Assembly: GCA_002633005.1 (NCBI GenBank)
Contig: NMRA01000359.1
Span: 401,438 to 461,991 of the forward strand
DNA: 60,554 bases
Origin: Phoronis australis
Taxonomy: Eukaryota; Phoronida; Phoronidae
Reading direction: 5' to 3'
The notes under the pieces were generated by a model that was not told where the DNA came from, did no database searches, and saw nothing but the letters and a program-made list of their open reading frames with translations. Numbering within the stretch: the first letter of the stretch is position 1; each line of letters starts with the position of its first letter. A program made the position numbers and the translations under genes. Shown in pieces: positions 11,001 through 22,100 of the stretch.

Positions 11001-14000
11001 GCAAAATCGACATCTAATGGAATGTAGCAAGATAATCGCTATCTTGATGTTGGCGCGTTTTTTGAGAAGCGCAGATCGCGCTCATCCGACGCTGTTTGAG
11101 CTTTATAGCTCAAAAACGAAGTCGGTGACTCCTTATTTTCCTTATATTACAGAAAACATGACAAAAAATAATCGGCGTAACTTTTTGTCTAGAATACAAA
11201 AAGCTAATATTTGAGGTTCTCAAAATCCATGAAAACGTTTACTTACGCCAACGTAAGAAAACCAGTAAATCTGAAAACATAATCAAAGCCGTTAAAACAT
11301 ACAACTGACGTCGTACAACGAAATTAATTTGGTTTCCAATTTTCATTAATTTAGAAGTATTGGCTTTTCAGTACCCCATGCAAATTTCAAAGATTTGCCA
11401 GATGTGCGCTTTTAAGCGACTGTAACAGAAAAACCATTCCGATACCTCACACTTTGCAGATTTTTTGCAAACAAAAACCATAATACAAAAAAGACTATTA
11501 AACTGTAAATTAAAACCAAACGCCATTAATAACTAAAGCGACTTCAAGAGAGTCATCCCTTTACAATTACCAATTTAGAACACAGGACAAGATTCGTCAG
11601 TCGAATATTTCGTAACTCTCAGCCCTGTTTGTGTTTAACTTTTTCTACTATTAGTTTATAAAAGTTCTTTTTTTTAAAGTGGGCGGTGCGTGCTACCATA
11701 TCCATAATGTTCTGTTAGATATGAAACTCCAACTGCTTTCGTAAATGTGTGTTCAAGCTTCGTGCGGATTCTATCTTATCTCTCCCCATCCCCCATTCCC
11801 TCCTTCTTCCCCTCACTCTCCCCCCTCCCTCCCTCTCCCACTCCCTCCCTTCTATATCTTATCTCTCTCCCTCCCCCTACCCTTTCCCCTCCTCCNNNNN
11901 NNNNNNNNNNNNNNNNNNNNNNNNNNTCTCCCACTCCTTCCCTCTCTCCCTCCCTCCCTCTCCCACTTCTTCCCTTCCCCCCCTCTACCCCCGCACCCTC
12001 CCTCCTTCCTTCCCTATCTCGTAACCAACGAAGATAAAAAACTCATTGGAGCGTTGAATTTATGTGTTTGTACCGAAAACATGGTGTTTGAACTTTCAAA
12101 AACATCTCTGTTTCTCATTCAGGTATAGGTAGTTCCACGATTGCTTCCCAAGAGGAGGTCTTGGTTGCTATACAGAAAGAGTTGACACAACGATACTTGG
12201 AACGATTTCGCAGAATTAATCCTCTGCCATGGTCGGGAGAACAATTGAGAAGTCTACCCGATGTTTACACAGATTTAATGCTCAATGAAAGAGACACATA
12301 CAAACGGTAAATTGAGATTTAAAAATGTAAAATGTAGAACTATGGTCCCACAATATTCCTTGCCGTCATAGGGTTCTATTTCCTATGCCAGCAAAAAGGT
12401 TTGTTAGGGTACCGCACGAACACATTGCCTCAAATTGGTAATGGATGTGGAATCTAATCACATCAACAAATAACATGCGACCGATTTTATAGATGTAAAA
12501 TGTCCAGATGAACAGAGCGAAATAATACTTTAAAATTTTACTTCCAATGATCCGTCAAAGTGTCGTTTAAGCAGCAGTGTCAGAGATGCCTACTAGTACA
12601 CATTGTCTGTATTAATCAAATATTATGATACCGAATGCTCTGTAGTGTTAAAAATACGATTTATTCAGCTTAAGGCGAGTCTCAAGAATTTTCTACTCAT
12701 AAAAAGTCTCTTTCGCATCCTTCTTAAGTTCCGACATTGTAACGAACTCCAGCCTGCCAAATTTACCCAGTTATTGGGTCATGTCATTCAGTGGCAGATA
12801 TAAGGGGGGGGGGGCAAGGGGGCCATGGCCCCCCTAAAATTTTCCCAGATTCCAATTGCCAGTTCGGGGGTGTAAATGTCTGACATGCAAAATCCTAGCT
12901 AATACTCTGCCCTGCCCCCCCCCCAAAAAAAAACTCAAAATCCTGGATTCACCCCTGTCATTGGTAGCTAATCATAACTTTGTCGTTGCTCTCTGACGCA
13001 GGGAGCCAGTCTACATAATGCCATATTTTGAAAATAAGCCGTTTCGCAGTTTAGCATGACACCTTCTTGACTGTCCAACTTTGTGACGGAGTAAACAAGG
13101 CCGTGCATTGGTTCTCAAAATTGCGTAAAAAGAGGCGTACTGTTTTTTATTATTGTTGTTTGTGACACAGAATGAAAATCGGAAACTGAATAAGTACTTG
13201 GTATACGTCATTTCCAACAACATTGGCTGCAGAAGCTGCTTGTATGCCATGTCATTAGATCGAACGCAACGGCAAGTGAGACTTAAAAATGAATTTGGTT
13301 TGGTTCCGCATTTGAAAACCCAAGTAAAACACGCCGCGTGGACACATTGGCGTAGCTTTGGGGGGAAGCACCGTGAAAGGTTGCTGCACAGACGTGGGGG
13401 GAGAAAGACGCAAATTGGAGCTAAGCGTAGTAAGAAATTTAATATACATAACAGACACAATTGTTTCCTGCCAATCGCAAAAGTCGAGGAAAATGCTGTA
13501 GTATTGTAGGATGCCACGATAATGATCGCTTTTAAAGGGGCCATCGCCATTTTGGATAGTAAACCAAGATAGAGATGAACTCTTTTAGCACTGGCAGTTC
13601 AATGTTCAATGGTAATTATGCATTGCAAATCATTGAGGTTCAAACATTGATCAACCATGCTTACGTACTTTTGTGCGGCTCTTCAGAATAACAAATGAAA
13701 CTTTGGCTTAAACTGACCTATACTCAGGATTTTGAGTGACGGCTTAACTGACCAAATGGAACGCAGCATTCTTGACACACCTTCGTTTCCAAGCCGCCAT
13801 GTTACCCGACAAACAACATGTTGTCAGGTAAAACTTATTGTTTGTTTGCCGACTTTAGAAAAGTGGTTGGAGCTTACGATAGGACAAGTAATGCGGGCGT
13901 GTGCTTGTTTCAGTCAGTGAGCGGAGGTCTCAACCATGCTTTCGTGACTTTATTCTTGTGTTTTACAGGGCACAAAGCCGTCAGTTGGACGACATATTCG

Positions 14001-15934
14001 CTCCTCAAAAGGACTGTCCGTCCGTCAAGCGTGTCTACATCCAGGGAAAATCCGGTTCGGGTAAAACTGTGCTCTGTAACAAACTGGCGTACGATTGGGC
14101 AACGCGCAAATCTGGTTCTATGAGTAAATTTTCAGCTGTTTTATTCTTAGAAATGATGGGAGGTATTGTTAAGAGTAATTTGATGGACACTATAATCGAG
14201 CAACTATTGCCCTTTGATTTTAAGTACAAGTCATTGGTGCTGAACTGTTTGAACGATTACCAGTCAGACATCTTGCTGATCATTGATGGTTATGACGAAT
14301 TGTCTACCCTGGACAAGCAGAGCTTTGTATCTTTTTTGGAAGGGAGGTATCTGCATCAAGTCAGTTGCTTGGTGACGTCAAGACCGACAAATTTGGAGGC
14401 TAGACACTTCGACCGGCGACTGACATGCACTGGATTCGCTCCAGGAAGCGCCAGGCAGTTTGTAGACAAATACTTTAACGGAAAACCGAAGACGTATTCC
14501 AAAGATTTGATGGACCGCGTGGAGAATAGCTGCTACATGCGTCAGCTGGTAGAAAACCCTCTCAGCTGTCTATTGTTGTGTGTTCACTGGGAGGAAAATG
14601 AGCAAAATAACAAGGGTAATCTTCCTAGATCGCTTTCGCAGTTATTTTTCAGCATTATAGAGATTATGAAGCTGCGTCACCTTCACAAAATAGACCAAGG
14701 CAAGCGGTGTGCAACTGAATCCGAAAATATTGAGGACGACTGTCTCTTAAACGGCGTTAAAGAGTTGGCCTTTAAAGGTGTCATTGAAGGTTGCAGGGAG
14801 GTCTCTGCCTCCAAGGATCTGACATTTAGAGGAATCGCAAAAGATTACAGGAAAGACTCCCTTTCTGAGGATGAGACAAATGTTATTTACTGTGATGACC
14901 TGGTCAAGATGGGTATTCTTACTAGAGTCCAGTCAAAGTTTAGCATGGAAGAAAGGTTTTGTTTCACTCAAAGACACATACAGGAAGTGTTAGCGGCGAT
15001 GCACTTCCCACAGCTGTCACGAGCCGACAGGCGGAAATACTTTAAGCAGTTTGTCGCAAAACCAGAGACCGTGATTCTTGTTATATTTATCATGGGTGTC
15101 TTCAAAACAAACGACGAAGTCTTGAAGGAGCTTTTTGATATTCTGGCTGAGAATAATCGCCACAACTACGAAATTGTTACGTTTGAAATGCATGATTGTA
15201 GACGTGCGATCAGTATTAGTTTCAATAAAGTCACGAAGCCCTTCACGGTGAGCTTTCATGCTCTCAACGAAGCTGAGAGCAAGCACAGCGATCAATTTGT
15301 CTCGCTCATTGCTACTTCGATGCCTCGAAACCTGTTTCTTGACCAGACATGTCTACGCAACCATTTCCTGTGTCATGACATATCGTATAGCTGCTTTATG
15401 ATTCTGGAGTCGATGCCGTGTCCTGAACGTGTCATGATTATGGAAGTGTCTTTCTTCAAGGAAGAAAGTCCGAAGCTCGTGAGCAACATACTCGAAATTC
15501 TTCGGCGTATATCGGTCCATGATTCAAAGCCAATTGATCTCTTTATTTACTGCGACGGCAGAAATATTTGCGGGTATGTTTCGATTCCGCTTTTTATGTT
15601 CCGGCTCATGGAATGCATGAGGCGTCAAACACACATCAGAGACTTTTTCGAACAGCGCGTTAGGAGTTTGAATTTTCTCATACCGGAATGCCATCGACTA
15701 CGTGAGATGACCTCTTTCGAGTTGGAGGAAGAAATGCAGTTGCCTCCAATTCCACCAGTTGAGCTTCCTCCATTGGTGGTTCACACAGAGAGGAAGTTCG
15801 ATAATCTTGACAACTACTCAAAACTGAACATTGACCGAATGGGTTCTCCTGAAGTAGCTGCATTTTTCTTTCAGAAGATGAATGGCAACTATAACATTGC
15901 TTGGAGAATAGCATCCTTGGCCAACAATTTATAA
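8087..15934 (+). CDS. CARD-NACHT NLR-like protein, paralog A (3 exons, 813 aa)
   Basis: Exons 8087-8378, 12123-12306 and 13969-15934, joined in phases 1 and 2 across GT/AG introns. The start ATG is in a strong GCCACCATGA context. A pyrimidine tract plus AG directly upstream (8042-8080) suggests a 5' non-coding exon. Residues 1-92 form a CARD (KWKLQHN start, RGP turn, HLVERL end). Exon 2 (residues 98-158) is a pre-NACHT helical segment with INPLPWSGE. The NACHT has Walker A GKSGSGKT (185-192), Walker B IIDGYDEL (263-270), sensor TSRP (295-298) and NPL (355-357). A winged-helix/HD2 motif FTQRHIQEVLAAMHF lies at 491-505. About 300 C-terminal residues follow, with no recognisable leucine-rich repeats. 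By family, it should be a cytosolic nucleotide-driven oligomerising sensor or adaptor signalling through its CARD; the ligand is unknown. The frame is intact. Intron 1 has a 31-base assembly gap. Confidence 0.9.
8815..10650. other. intron-1 insertion specific to gene A
   Basis: Intron 1 of gene A is 3.7 kb against 2.0 kb in gene B. The two align up to about 8810 (B: about 25780) and again from about 10655 (B: 25800). The extra 1.8 kb holds one MITE (9826-9982). Its minus-strand ORFs have no counterpart in B, and I see no gene here. Confidence 0.5.
9826..9982. mobile_element. MITE-like element, family 2, copy 1
   Basis: A near-palindromic ~157-bp element. It opens GCGTGCGTTCAGTA and closes TACTGAACGGGAGGC, with sub-terminal GCTAGGACCT and its complement. 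It is non-coding. Copies at 21876-22010 and 55620-55771 share both ends. Confidence 0.7.
11762..12010. repeat. polypyrimidine (CT-rich) tract with assembly gap
   Basis: Almost pure C/T low-complexity sequence in intron 1 of gene A, interrupted by 31 N at 11896-11926. Gene B has no such tract here. The overlapping reading frames are low-complexity artefacts. Confidence 0.9.
12789..12957 (+). mobile_element. MITE-like element, family 3, copy 1 (TSD TCATT)
   Basis: Starts CAGTGGCAGATATAAGG and ends TGGATTCACCCCTG, with TCATT on both sides. The interior shares GGGGGCCATGGCCC and an AATGTCTGAC segment with the copies at 20138 and 41467. It lies in intron 2 of gene A. Confidence 0.75.
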
Positions 15935-16209
15935 ATGAGCTCAGTTCACGATTGTTATAGGCCTACTTAGTATACTGTTAACGAAGGATCGTTACGTTAT
16001 TTCCCTAAATAGCTATTGTTATATTTCATCATACGCAAAACAACGTTATTGATTATCATTCATCAAACTCTGATGAACACATGTCCCCAATATCAATGAT
16101 ACAGTTTTCAATTTGACAGTTGCTTCGGACATTCGGAGGCGAATGATGTAAATTCTTTTAAGGATTAATATATATATCGTCAAACTCGTCTGAACACGAC
16201 ATAATTTCA

Positions 16210-16215
16210 AATAAA
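16210..16215 (+). terminator. candidate poly(A) signal of gene A
   Basis: AATAAA 276 bp after the stop codon of gene A. It is conserved in position and context (TTTCAAATAAATATGGACC) at 30279-30284 after gene B, which argues for function, although both come from one duplicated ancestor. Confidence 0.45.
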
Positions 16216-16299
16216 TATGGACCGATGCCGAGGACAATGTCAGGTTACACGGACCAAGGAAGTACAATGTTGCCCGTGATATCGAAAGCCTAATGGTTG

Positions 16300-17120
16300 T
16301 GAAAATTGGAATGCATGTCGTTACTATGAAGAGAAAGCCTGACGATGATTTTCTGATTACGCCAACTACTGTGGCGCATATTATTGGCAGTTTTTTCGTC
16401 CATGGCTTTATCTCCTAAACACTCTGCAGGATCTTCATTAAACTTAGCAAGTGCAGTTATATTAAGGTGACAACGGTTGTTGACGACTTTTCGGATGGAC
16501 GTGTATACTGGTGTGCCCCCTAGTGGCAATTTTAACGTTTTACGTTTACCTCTGTATCTTCAAAGGTCCTCAACCAATTTTCATAAAATTTGGAATGTAG
16601 GCATCTATTGTAGACATGACGCTATCTCCCTGTTTTCGGAAGTGTTTGAGGCATTTTGCGCTACCTAGTGGCCATTTATGGTTTTTCGAGTATGCTTTTG
16701 TCATTCGCTCCTCTATCAACCAAGCCATTCTATGGATGATTGCGAAAATTGGTATATTTGTTCTCAGTATGAAGAGCACGGTTGACGATGACGACCTTGA
16801 CCACTGTGGCGCCTCCTAGGAGCCGTTTTTTGCGCCCGTAGCTGTATGTCCTAAACCCACTGCAGGATCTTTATTAAATTTAGCATGTGTATTCGTATCA
16901 GGTTGAGAACAGACGTTTACAACCTTCAGGCGCATTGCCCCCTAGTGGCAATTTCATTTTTTTCGGTCTTTCTTTTTGTTTCTCTGAAGTTTCTTGACAA
17001 TTTTTACGAAAATTGGTAAATACTTTCTATTGAAGAAACGATGGAATGTTTCTGTTTTCGGATGGATTTGACATATTTTGTGCCACCTGGTGGCCATTTT
17101 TATGATACAAATAGACATCG
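16300..17120 (+). repeat. ~145-bp tandem array with palindromic CCAC/GTGGC cores
   Basis: Six units, each with a core such as GCCCCCTAGTGGC (16515), GCTACCTAGTGGCC (16660), GCGCCTCCTAGGAGCC (16809), GCCCCCTAGTGGCA (16937) and GCCACCTGGTGGCC (17082), with a degenerate first core at 16361. Core spacing is about 127-150 bp. A phrase near CTGCAGGATCTTTATTAAA recurs between cores. The array is absent from unit B. A related array in the opposite orientation lies at about 47350-48450. Confidence 0.75.
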
Positions 17121-17329
17121 CGAGAAGCATGCCGTTTTTGGTACCTAATTCTTTCGAAATTTTTCACTTGATATTTTTTGTATTTGTTGAGTGCTGCTGA
17201 ACCGGAGGTTGTTTTCAAAATGACAGCTCTGACGGATTTTCATTTGCTTTCAATTGTGCTGGGGTGCCATAACGGGAAGAGGAAATGACGTGAATTTTTG
17301 CGCGTGACTTCTCGCTCGTCAGTCACCTT

Positions 17330-17570
17330 CCGGCGGGTACCTCTTATATTAATATAGGGCCCCGCTGGGAGGAGGCCGATGAGCGTGGCCTCCTATATTA
17401 ATATATAAGGCCTGACTCACAGGCCGCCTTCCGGCGAGGCCCCTATATTATTATAGAGGGCCTATCCGAAAGGTTGTCGAAAAGCGGGGCCCTTCCATAT
17501 TAATATTGCGGGCCCGCTCTCTGGCCGCCTTTCGGCGAGGCCCCTGTATTAGTATAGGGGGCCTCGCTTT
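17330..17570. repeat. ~50-bp tandem array of palindromic hairpins
   Basis: Five AT palindromes of the TATATTAATATA type, centred near 17350, 17400, 17450, 17502 and 17551, are each bracketed by complementary GC arms (GGCCCC or AGGCCC with GGGCCT). They are separated by CGCCTTCCGGCG-type mini-hairpins. The spacing is 49-52 bp. Alternating GC-rich and AT-rich palindromes would extrude as a row of hairpins in single strands. It is not coding and is absent from unit B. Confidence 0.8.
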
Positions 17571-17655
17571 TGTGGCCTGAAATTCAAGTTTTGCCTATGT
17601 CATTTTAATAAGAATAAGTCATTGAATAATAAGCTCTTCATTACTCTTCACATTC

Positions 17656-18530
17656 CATAGAACGAGGCGTGCCCGAGGGATCGATCTATCTTCGATGTCT
17701 AGTGGTGCTTCTTTCCTCTGCTTTCTTTGTCTGTTACATTGTTACTTGTTCTCTTTGGTGAAATGTCGTCGTCTGCTGGCGAATTTTGTTTACGCGGTCA
17801 GGGTTTCACAGGTCAGTTCGTTCACGAATGGTGACATATCTGTCGAGTCGTCCAAGCGACCTGAAAAGTAAAATTTTGCCACCAATTGGGCAACATTACC
17901 TCATAAGTGAAGTCGCCAAACTGCGTTTCAATGAGTCAGAGCACAAAAGTGTCAGTATTATAATGATAAACGTTGATACCTTGTGCCTCTGAATGATAAA
18001 ATGCGATTTTTGGTTGTACACACCTGCGAGTACTGTCTCCTTCAAATTCAAGCAGGGTGTACAGTTGTTCTTTTTCAAAACGTAGGCTGCGTTCTGAAAG
18101 GTTAGTTCTTGCCAGTTTAGCTTAATAGTGCAAGTCTTCGAGATATTTTGCCATGTATTCCAAGCGAAGTACGAGACCTCACTTCATTCGCTCGCGAGTG
18201 TCTGGCGTTACGGAACGCCTCCTTGATATTTCCAAAAACCTGTGAGAAACGCTAGGCGTTGGTGTGTGTTAACAGTTCATAGAGACTTAAAACTATTATG
18301 TCTTTAATGGTGAGATTTTCGTGCTGTTTTGGAATTGATTTAGGCAGTGTTCTGCATATTTTTAGTCTGTAGACACGTCTTTATATTATACTCAATCAAC
18401 CGCTTTTTTACACCTTTGTCACTTGCCTGCATTTTGGTTTGTAACAATAAATACTGTGTGATAATATTTAAGATTGTGTTCTTTACAATTCCTACTCTGG
18501 CAAACACGATGTAAGACTTAGGCCCTGTCC
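17656..18530. other. 3' flank of unit A, no gene seen
   Basis: Aligns with 30380-31265 of unit B (shared GGGATCGATCTAT, then AAATTTTGTTTACGCGGTCAG-like and later segments). No reading frame is conserved between the copies, so I see no gene. Confidence 0.5.
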
Positions 18531-20137
18531 AACCATAAGAAAGAAAGTATTTCTGGTAGGCAAATGGATCATCAATGAATTCAGCTGCACCATCGCGTCT
18601 CATGAGTCATCACTAGTCTTCTCACATTGCACTTGTTTTGGGCAGGTGATCGGGGTTTACTGACGACACCTTCGAGAAATTTGTTTCCTTCTACAAAACA
18701 TTCTTAATTTCTAAAGCTCAGCTTTGACGATTCGTTTTAGTGAGGAATTAGTAGCTAAAATAATGAGGTAGAACGCTGCATTTCAGAAAGAACATGACCA
18801 ACAGGCAAGGGCCAGCTCAGTTATAAACGTTAGCTTTTAGAGCTCGACCCCTGGAATGCCAACTCCCTCACAAAACCAACGTACTATTTTAAGGAAAGAA
18901 GTGACACTTGGTTTCTTTCTGAGTTTGTTGTACAATTACAAATGAAAATTTTAGGTTCTACTAACAGGTGTGTTTACGTGACTTTCGAAAAACTTCTAGT
19001 GTTTGCGTAACTAAGTGTGTTTTTGTTTGCATGAATTATTATTGTACAGTTTTCAGTTGTTTCTGAAATAATTCAGTTGTACAATGTTTACTTGTTGCCT
19101 AGATACTTTTGTTGATCCAATTTCTCTGCAGTCGGTGATTGCTATATGTAGTATTTACCTTTACCTGTGAAATAACACTTAAAAAAACGAAAAGTTTAGC
19201 TTATAAAAAATCCAATCTAATACTTTGTGTTGCTGAAAGCGTACAACGTACTTGCCGTTCTTTGCGGACTATCTCACTTTTTTAAAATTTCCCGTCTTAC
19301 CGTCACACCATCAAAATGTCCCGCTTTCTGTTACACGGTGCCACTGACATATTCTCATATACTGCTGTCATTTCCCATGTGAAAAAACAGGACCTTTCAT
19401 GGGTTTTTGAGGCAACCGCAAATGCGCATTTGATTTAAAAAAATCAAAAAACGCCGTCGGGCTGTTTTGGGTGTAACATCTCCTGTCATACAAAAATACA
19501 GTCTGGACGTTTTTGGCATAAGCTCAGATGCCCGCTGTTTATCCGGAATTCCCTATTTTTCAGTCCAGTTATCCTGTTTTTCCAAAGGTCCTAATAATAT
19601 ATAAAGATGTATAATTTTAGCTGAACGCCTGACTAAATTCATCACACCAACTTTGGGGATCCATATTCTAAAATCTGTCTTGATAACGTAGAAATATTTT
19701 GAATCATTGAAATTATTTAGTCATTTATATGACCTCTGTGCTTCATTTCCTTTTTATGTTTCTATTCCACCCTGATATTTTACACATTTTGGTAACACTA
19801 TTGTTTTTCGGAATTAAAAAAAAATTAAACTTGTAAGGTATGCGAAAAGACAATTATTTATGAATTAAATTGTTTATCGTTTGCTTCTACTATAATCAAG
19901 AACTGACAAAGGACATTTTAATGATATGACTCTTATGTAATTCGGTTGACAGTGACAGCAAATTGCATAGCAATAACCAACACCGGAACAAACGAATGGA
20001 AACAATTGTCACACATGCCTGCGCAACCTCAAAAGTGCGAGATCGATGTTGGCATTCCAGGGCTAGAGTTCTTACCTAGCAGCTGCAATATACTTTTAAT
20101 ATTTCTAAACTCAAACGTCCACAACTAAATGTTTTTT

Positions 20138-20294
20138 CAGTGGCAGATTTAGAGTGGGGCCAAGGGGGCCATGGCCATCCTAAAATTTTCCCAGATTCCG
20201 TTTGGCAGTTCAGGGGTGCAAATGTCTGACGGGCAAAATCCTGGCTAATACTCTGCCCTGGCCCCCACTTAATCAAAATCCTGGATCCGCCCCT
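20138..20294 (+). mobile_element. MITE-like element, family 3, copy 2
   Basis: Starts CAGTGGCAGATTTAGAG and ends CTGGATCCGCCCCT, with T runs (TTTTT) on both sides that can serve as a 5-bp target duplication. The interior matches the copy at 12789 over almost its full length. Confidence 0.75.
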
Positions 20295-21875
20295 TTTTTA
20301 CAGTTAGTACAATACATTGACGCGACTTCAGAAAGAGAAGCCGAATGACGAACGCAACTGCTTATTTCTATAAGTCCGAAGCCTTTTTTGAATCCCTGAT
20401 GGTTGGAATGTCCCTTGTTCGAGTAAAGTAAACAGAATCCTAACATGGTGAGGAATATTATGAGGCCGTCTTTATGGAAAGAAAGGCCCTAATTTGGCTT
20501 TCGTTTTAGTCAGCTAATCAGGGCGTCATTCAAAATGCAATGGCAACCGACCTATGTACAGCAGAAAGTCGGGTACGTTTTGGAAAGGAGCCAACCGACA
20601 TTATTTTGTACATAGGTTACAATTCAGAATAAAATAAAAAACCTTTTTGATCACTCTTCAAAAGATTTTTCTGATTGAGCAGGTCTATTGGTATAACGCC
20701 ACATTTCATGAGCAGTGCTCAGAGCAATACAGAGGAATTGTAAGTATCTCCTTGTACCGAGGAGTTCTGTAATGAAAACTCCGAAGTGCGCATGTTGCCA
20801 TGATAGCTGACGATGGTGTGCTTTGTATTTATGTTTGCGATGTCGCTTTTTTGTCTGCAATGAGATTATTAGGAATTTGATTTGCACCCATTCTACCCCT
20901 GGTCCTGGCCTATTATTGGTTGAACTTGGATTCAAAATGGTGGCTCAAGCTTTTTTGTTATAATAACATTTAACTAACTTTGTTTTAGAAGACTCATACA
21001 AATTTGCATAAAGGATAGATCTATCTAGGTACTCACTACACCAATATATCTGTGTAATAAGAGGTACATAGGTCATCCATCATTACCTAATAGTAACCTC
21101 AGTTTGTACGCAAGTTTTTGTTGCTGGTGGTAACAACCGGCCAAATGTATTTGCATGTCTGATGCCTGTTTTTTAGGGTTTATTGACTTTCACTGACATT
21201 GTTTCTAGAGAAGTGGATGGCGGAATTGAGCAATTGTGAATTCATACATGTTTATACAAATTCGTTGAATCAGTCGGTAATTAACCGCTAACGCTGCAGC
21301 ATATATGCTTCGAGACCCCACTTTCTGCGATTAGTTTTCGCTTCTTAGTTAATCGAGAAAGTTAACATTCCCCCACCGGTTTACTGTGGGCTATAACTCT
21401 ACAGGGTCCCACAAGAAAATCCGATTAAACAGTGTTTATCATTTTCTGTGACTTCTTACTAAGATTTACGCGGCGTTCGCAATTTAGTCAGAGTGAGTGC
21501 TACAACCCGGAAATTTATGTCCAACGCAACCATTGAAAGCCTAGTCCCGGTGTCAACCACTTCGGATTGCAGTTTAGTCACCGAGTGTCGAACATTTTTG
21601 GCGCGTTTGGAGTTTGGTGACGCGGGGTCTGGGAAGTTCAGTGTAAGCGGCATCAGTTGGGTTTGATGTCTATTGTTTAGGACCGGAATTGGGTTTCAGC
21701 CTCTTCCAGCCTCGGCCATTGCGCTATCGAATTCGAGCTCACTGTAGGTAATATAAAGCGCTTTAAAGTGTGCAATCACCCCTTTTGTGTTTTACCACAA
21801 GAATAATACGCATTGCATTCACAAGGGCAATGTAGACGTTTGTTGCGGTGTTCTTTGCTAGTATGGGACTAACCT

Positions 21876-22010
21876 GGCGTGCGTTCAGTGAATAACGCAA
21901 GGACCTACACTAGGACCTAGATAAAATCACGTGATCTCATTTAAAACACGAGGCACTATTCCACGTAATCTCGCTTTTTAGCGAGGTCCTAGCGTTACTG
22001 AACTGGAGGT
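21876..22010. mobile_element. MITE-like element, family 2, copy 2
   Basis: Opens GGCGTGCGTTCAGTGAATAA and closes GCGTTACTGAACTGGAGG, with sub-terminal AGGACCT inverted motifs. It is a shorter relative of the copies at 9826 and 55620. Confidence 0.7.
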
Positions 22011-22012
22011 TG

Positions 22013-22100
22013 GTTCCTGGGCCTTGCACTCTGACGTCACGGATAGTGTGTGTTAACCTGGTTCCCGGGCCTAGCACTCTGACGTCACGGATATCGTGTG
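22013..22100 (+). repeat. two tandem ~48-bp units, each with a CRE palindrome
   Basis: The phrase GGTTCC(T/C)GGGCCT(T/A)GCACT is repeated, each time followed by TGACGTCACGGATA. The palindromic TGACGTCA (consensus CREB/ATF site) lies at 22032-22039 and 22080-22087. Confidence 0.7.

Larger units (their letters stand above)
2095..18530. repeat. tandem segmental duplication, unit A
   Basis: The start (GTAAGAAAGAAATAATTTCC near 2101) matches the start of unit B near 18535. Collinear similarity then continues through non-coding leader DNA: 2330-2400 matches 18750-18840, 3060-3660 matches 20380-20990, and 5000-5110 matches 23610-23710. It runs on through the CARD-NACHT gene and its 3' flank, where 16040-16270 matches 30090-30330. 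Unit A is longer because of insertions at about 5930-7810, 8815-10650, within intron 2, and at 16290-17655. 2095-5226 holds no gene apart from this shared leader. Confidence 0.8.

Noticed and set aside
11745-12128. Pro/Ser/Leu-rich frames across the CT tract
   Set aside because: Low-complexity translation of a polypyrimidine tract interrupted by N.
13011-13550. 179-codon minus-strand frame in intron 2 of gene A, with an overlapping plus-strand frame
   Set aside because: Intronic. The matching stretch of gene B intron 2 is shorter and disrupted, and the composition looks random.
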